DNA of 22,284 nucleotides from an uncultured Acidimicrobiaceae bacterium (GTDB lineage Bacteria > Actinomycetota > Acidimicrobiia > Acidimicrobiales > Ilumatobacteraceae): positions 1-22,284 of the forward strand of contig CAIVDG010000327.1 in assembly GCA_903904615.1 (NCBI GenBank), in the 5' to 3' direction. Below the pieces are notes generated by a model. The model was not told where the DNA came from and ran no database searches. It worked only from the letters and a program-made list of their open reading frames with translations. Below are positions 21,424 to 22,284 of this stretch, piece after piece; positions within the stretch are counted from its first letter, which is position 1, and each line of letters begins with the position of its first letter. Both the position numbers and the translations under genes were made by a program.

Positions 21424-22053
21424 ATGGGCTCTGTGAGTGTTCGGACCGAAGCCATTGAGGGCGAGTTGACCTCGGTCCAGAGAATTCTTGAACGCACCAT
21501 TCAGGTCATTGAAACGGCTGGTGAGGCTGCAATTCGCACGAATCCCATTGCCTTTGAGTGTGGGGTAACACCGCCCATCTTGTATCGCGCATTTGGAAGC
21601 AGAGAAGGCCTCATCATTGCTGCGCAGGCAGAGCGATATCGACGATCCGCTGAAGTCGCTATGTCGTATCTCTTCAGATATATCAGTGAAGCAAACTCAC
21701 GCGAGCAACTTCGGGAGAACATCTCTACCTCGCTCGATTTCATCTTTAGTGAGCAACGCGCAGAGAGTCGACGTCTTCGCGCAGATGTCATTGGATCATC
21801 GATGTCTCGTCCTGAACTTCGTGAACACCTCATTCGAATTGACAAAGAGTATGCAGCAGCGATTGTGGAGCGATATCAACCCGCTGTTGAGAAGGGCTGG
21901 CTTTCACGAGAAAAGGATCACGCCGTTATTGCGATCTGGGCGCAGGGAGTTGTTAATTCTCGCGTCATGGTGGACAAAGGGGCTAGTGCTGAGACCTTGA
22001 CTGTGTGGGACGACCTGTCGAAGCGCGCCATCCTCTCGGCAATTTTCGACTAG
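21424..22053 (+). CDS. TetR-family transcriptional regulator
   Basis: The 209-residue product has an N-terminal three-helix DNA-binding domain (about residues 16-64): ILERTIQVIETAGEAAIRTNPIAFECGVTPPILYRAFGSREGLIIAA. The rest is an all-helical ligand and dimerisation domain. The VTPPILYRAFGSREGL segment is the usual recognition helix and following turn. The ligand and target are unknown; the nearest candidates are the adjacent genes or itself. The start could be the ATG at 21424 or the GTG at 21433; the latter has CAGAAT 7 nt upstream, a weaker -10 match. Its stop overlaps the convergent HAD gene's stop. Confidence 0.88.
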   Translation: MGSVSVRTEAIEGELTSVQRILERTIQVIETAGEAAIRTNPIAFECGVTPPILYRAFGSREGLIIAAQAERYRRSAEVAMSYLFRYISEANSREQLRENISTSLDFIFSEQRAESRRLRADVIGSSMSRPELREHLIRIDKEYAAAIVERYQPAVEKGWLSREKDHAVIAIWAQGVVNSRVMVDKGASAETLTVWDDLSKRAILSAIFD

Positions 22054-22284
22054 AGCAGATTCGTCAACTCACGCGCACGCGAGATAGCGCCACGTGAGTC
22101 TTCTTCCACCAGTACGCCATGCATGCCGACTGCGTTTGCTGCGGCAACATTTGCATGTAGGTCGTCGAGGAAAACGGTCCGTGCGGGTGTGGCCCCAATT
22201 CGATCCATTGTGAGGTGGTAGATGGCAGGGTTCGGTTTGCGCATGCCTACTTCGTGGCTGTCCACAATGGTGTCGAAAATCGAT
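22050..22284 (-). CDS. HAD-superfamily hydrolase (3' part only)
   Basis: The frame is open to the window end, so the N-terminal part with the nucleophile aspartate lies outside. The visible residues, beginning SIFDTIVDSHEVGMRKPNP, contain motif III (Lys of RKPNPAIY) and motif IV (VFLDDLHANVAAANAVGMHGVLV) of the haloacid dehalogenase superfamily, subfamily IA type. These are usually small-molecule phosphatases; the substrate is unknown. The stop codon overlaps that of the convergent TetR gene (CTAG). Confidence 0.85.
   Translation of the reverse strand, partial: SIFDTIVDSHEVGMRKPNPAIYHLTMDRIGATPARTVFLDDLHANVAAANAVGMHGVLVEEDSRGAISRARELTNLL

Noticed and set aside
1..22284. CRISPR arrays, tRNA or rRNA genes, insertion sequences or phage genes
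   Set aside because: No spaced direct repeats, no cloverleaf or rRNA-like stretches, and no transposase, integrase or phage protein motifs were seen.

Overview
The window looks like a compact chromosomal segment of a Gram-positive actinobacterium, most likely a member of the Acidimicrobiia (for example a freshwater or marine relative of Ilumatobacter). The support is moderate GC content, two coenzyme F420 biosynthesis genes, a DUF3499-type small zinc protein, a Trm112-like protein next to a phosphomannomutase, and an S-adenosylhomocysteinase. From memory, this gene set parallels the Mycobacterium tuberculosis neighbourhood sahH - manA - manB - Rv3258c - whiB2 - fbiA - fbiB - manC. The taxonomic placement is inference. 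No phage, transposon, CRISPR, tRNA or rRNA was seen. No stretch over 300 bases lacks a gene.

Layout. (1) 1-1889, + strand: the 3' part of a sugar-1-phosphate nucleotidyltransferase (probably GDP-mannose forming), then a short-chain dehydrogenase-fold protein whose catalytic motifs look lost. (2) 1894-3566, - strand: F420 genes fbiA/cofD and cofE, overlapping by 13 nt. (3) 3668-4651, +: GDP-mannose 4,6-dehydratase. (4) 4655-6337, -: a flippase-like membrane protein preceded by a small Pro/Leu-repeat protein. (5) 6457-11563, +: a tightly coupled three-gene unit of a 1064-aa glycosyltransferase-2/membrane fusion, a secreted four-repeat protein (DUF5719-like) and a membrane-anchored thioredoxin-fold protein. 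(6) 11560-13473, -: an FtsH protease. (7) 13555-18607, +: DUF3499 protein, CPBP intramembrane protease, a GT-C-like membrane protein, phosphomannomutase and Trm112-like protein. (8) 18616-20210: ahcY/sahH with a structured 5' leader and a strong terminator. (9) 20217-22284: a YczE-like membrane protein (-), a ComF-type phosphoribosyltransferase and a TetR regulator (+), and the 3' end of a HAD hydrolase (-).

How it fits together. Phosphomannomutase and the nucleotidyltransferase would supply GDP-mannose, and Gmd would convert part of it to GDP-4-keto-6-deoxymannose. The GT2 fusion, the GT-C-like protein, the flippase and the secreted repeat protein look like the membrane and envelope side of surface glycan assembly. 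F420 synthesis, FtsH and SAH recycling are housekeeping neighbours.

The most interesting signals are: a candidate structured leader before ahcY that I cannot match to a known riboswitch; a run of -10-like hexamers 6-9 nt before start codons, suggesting pervasive leaderless transcription; a degenerate sugar epimerase; two glycosyltransferase-like membrane proteins sharing one C-terminal architecture; and a four-fold repeat in the secreted protein.
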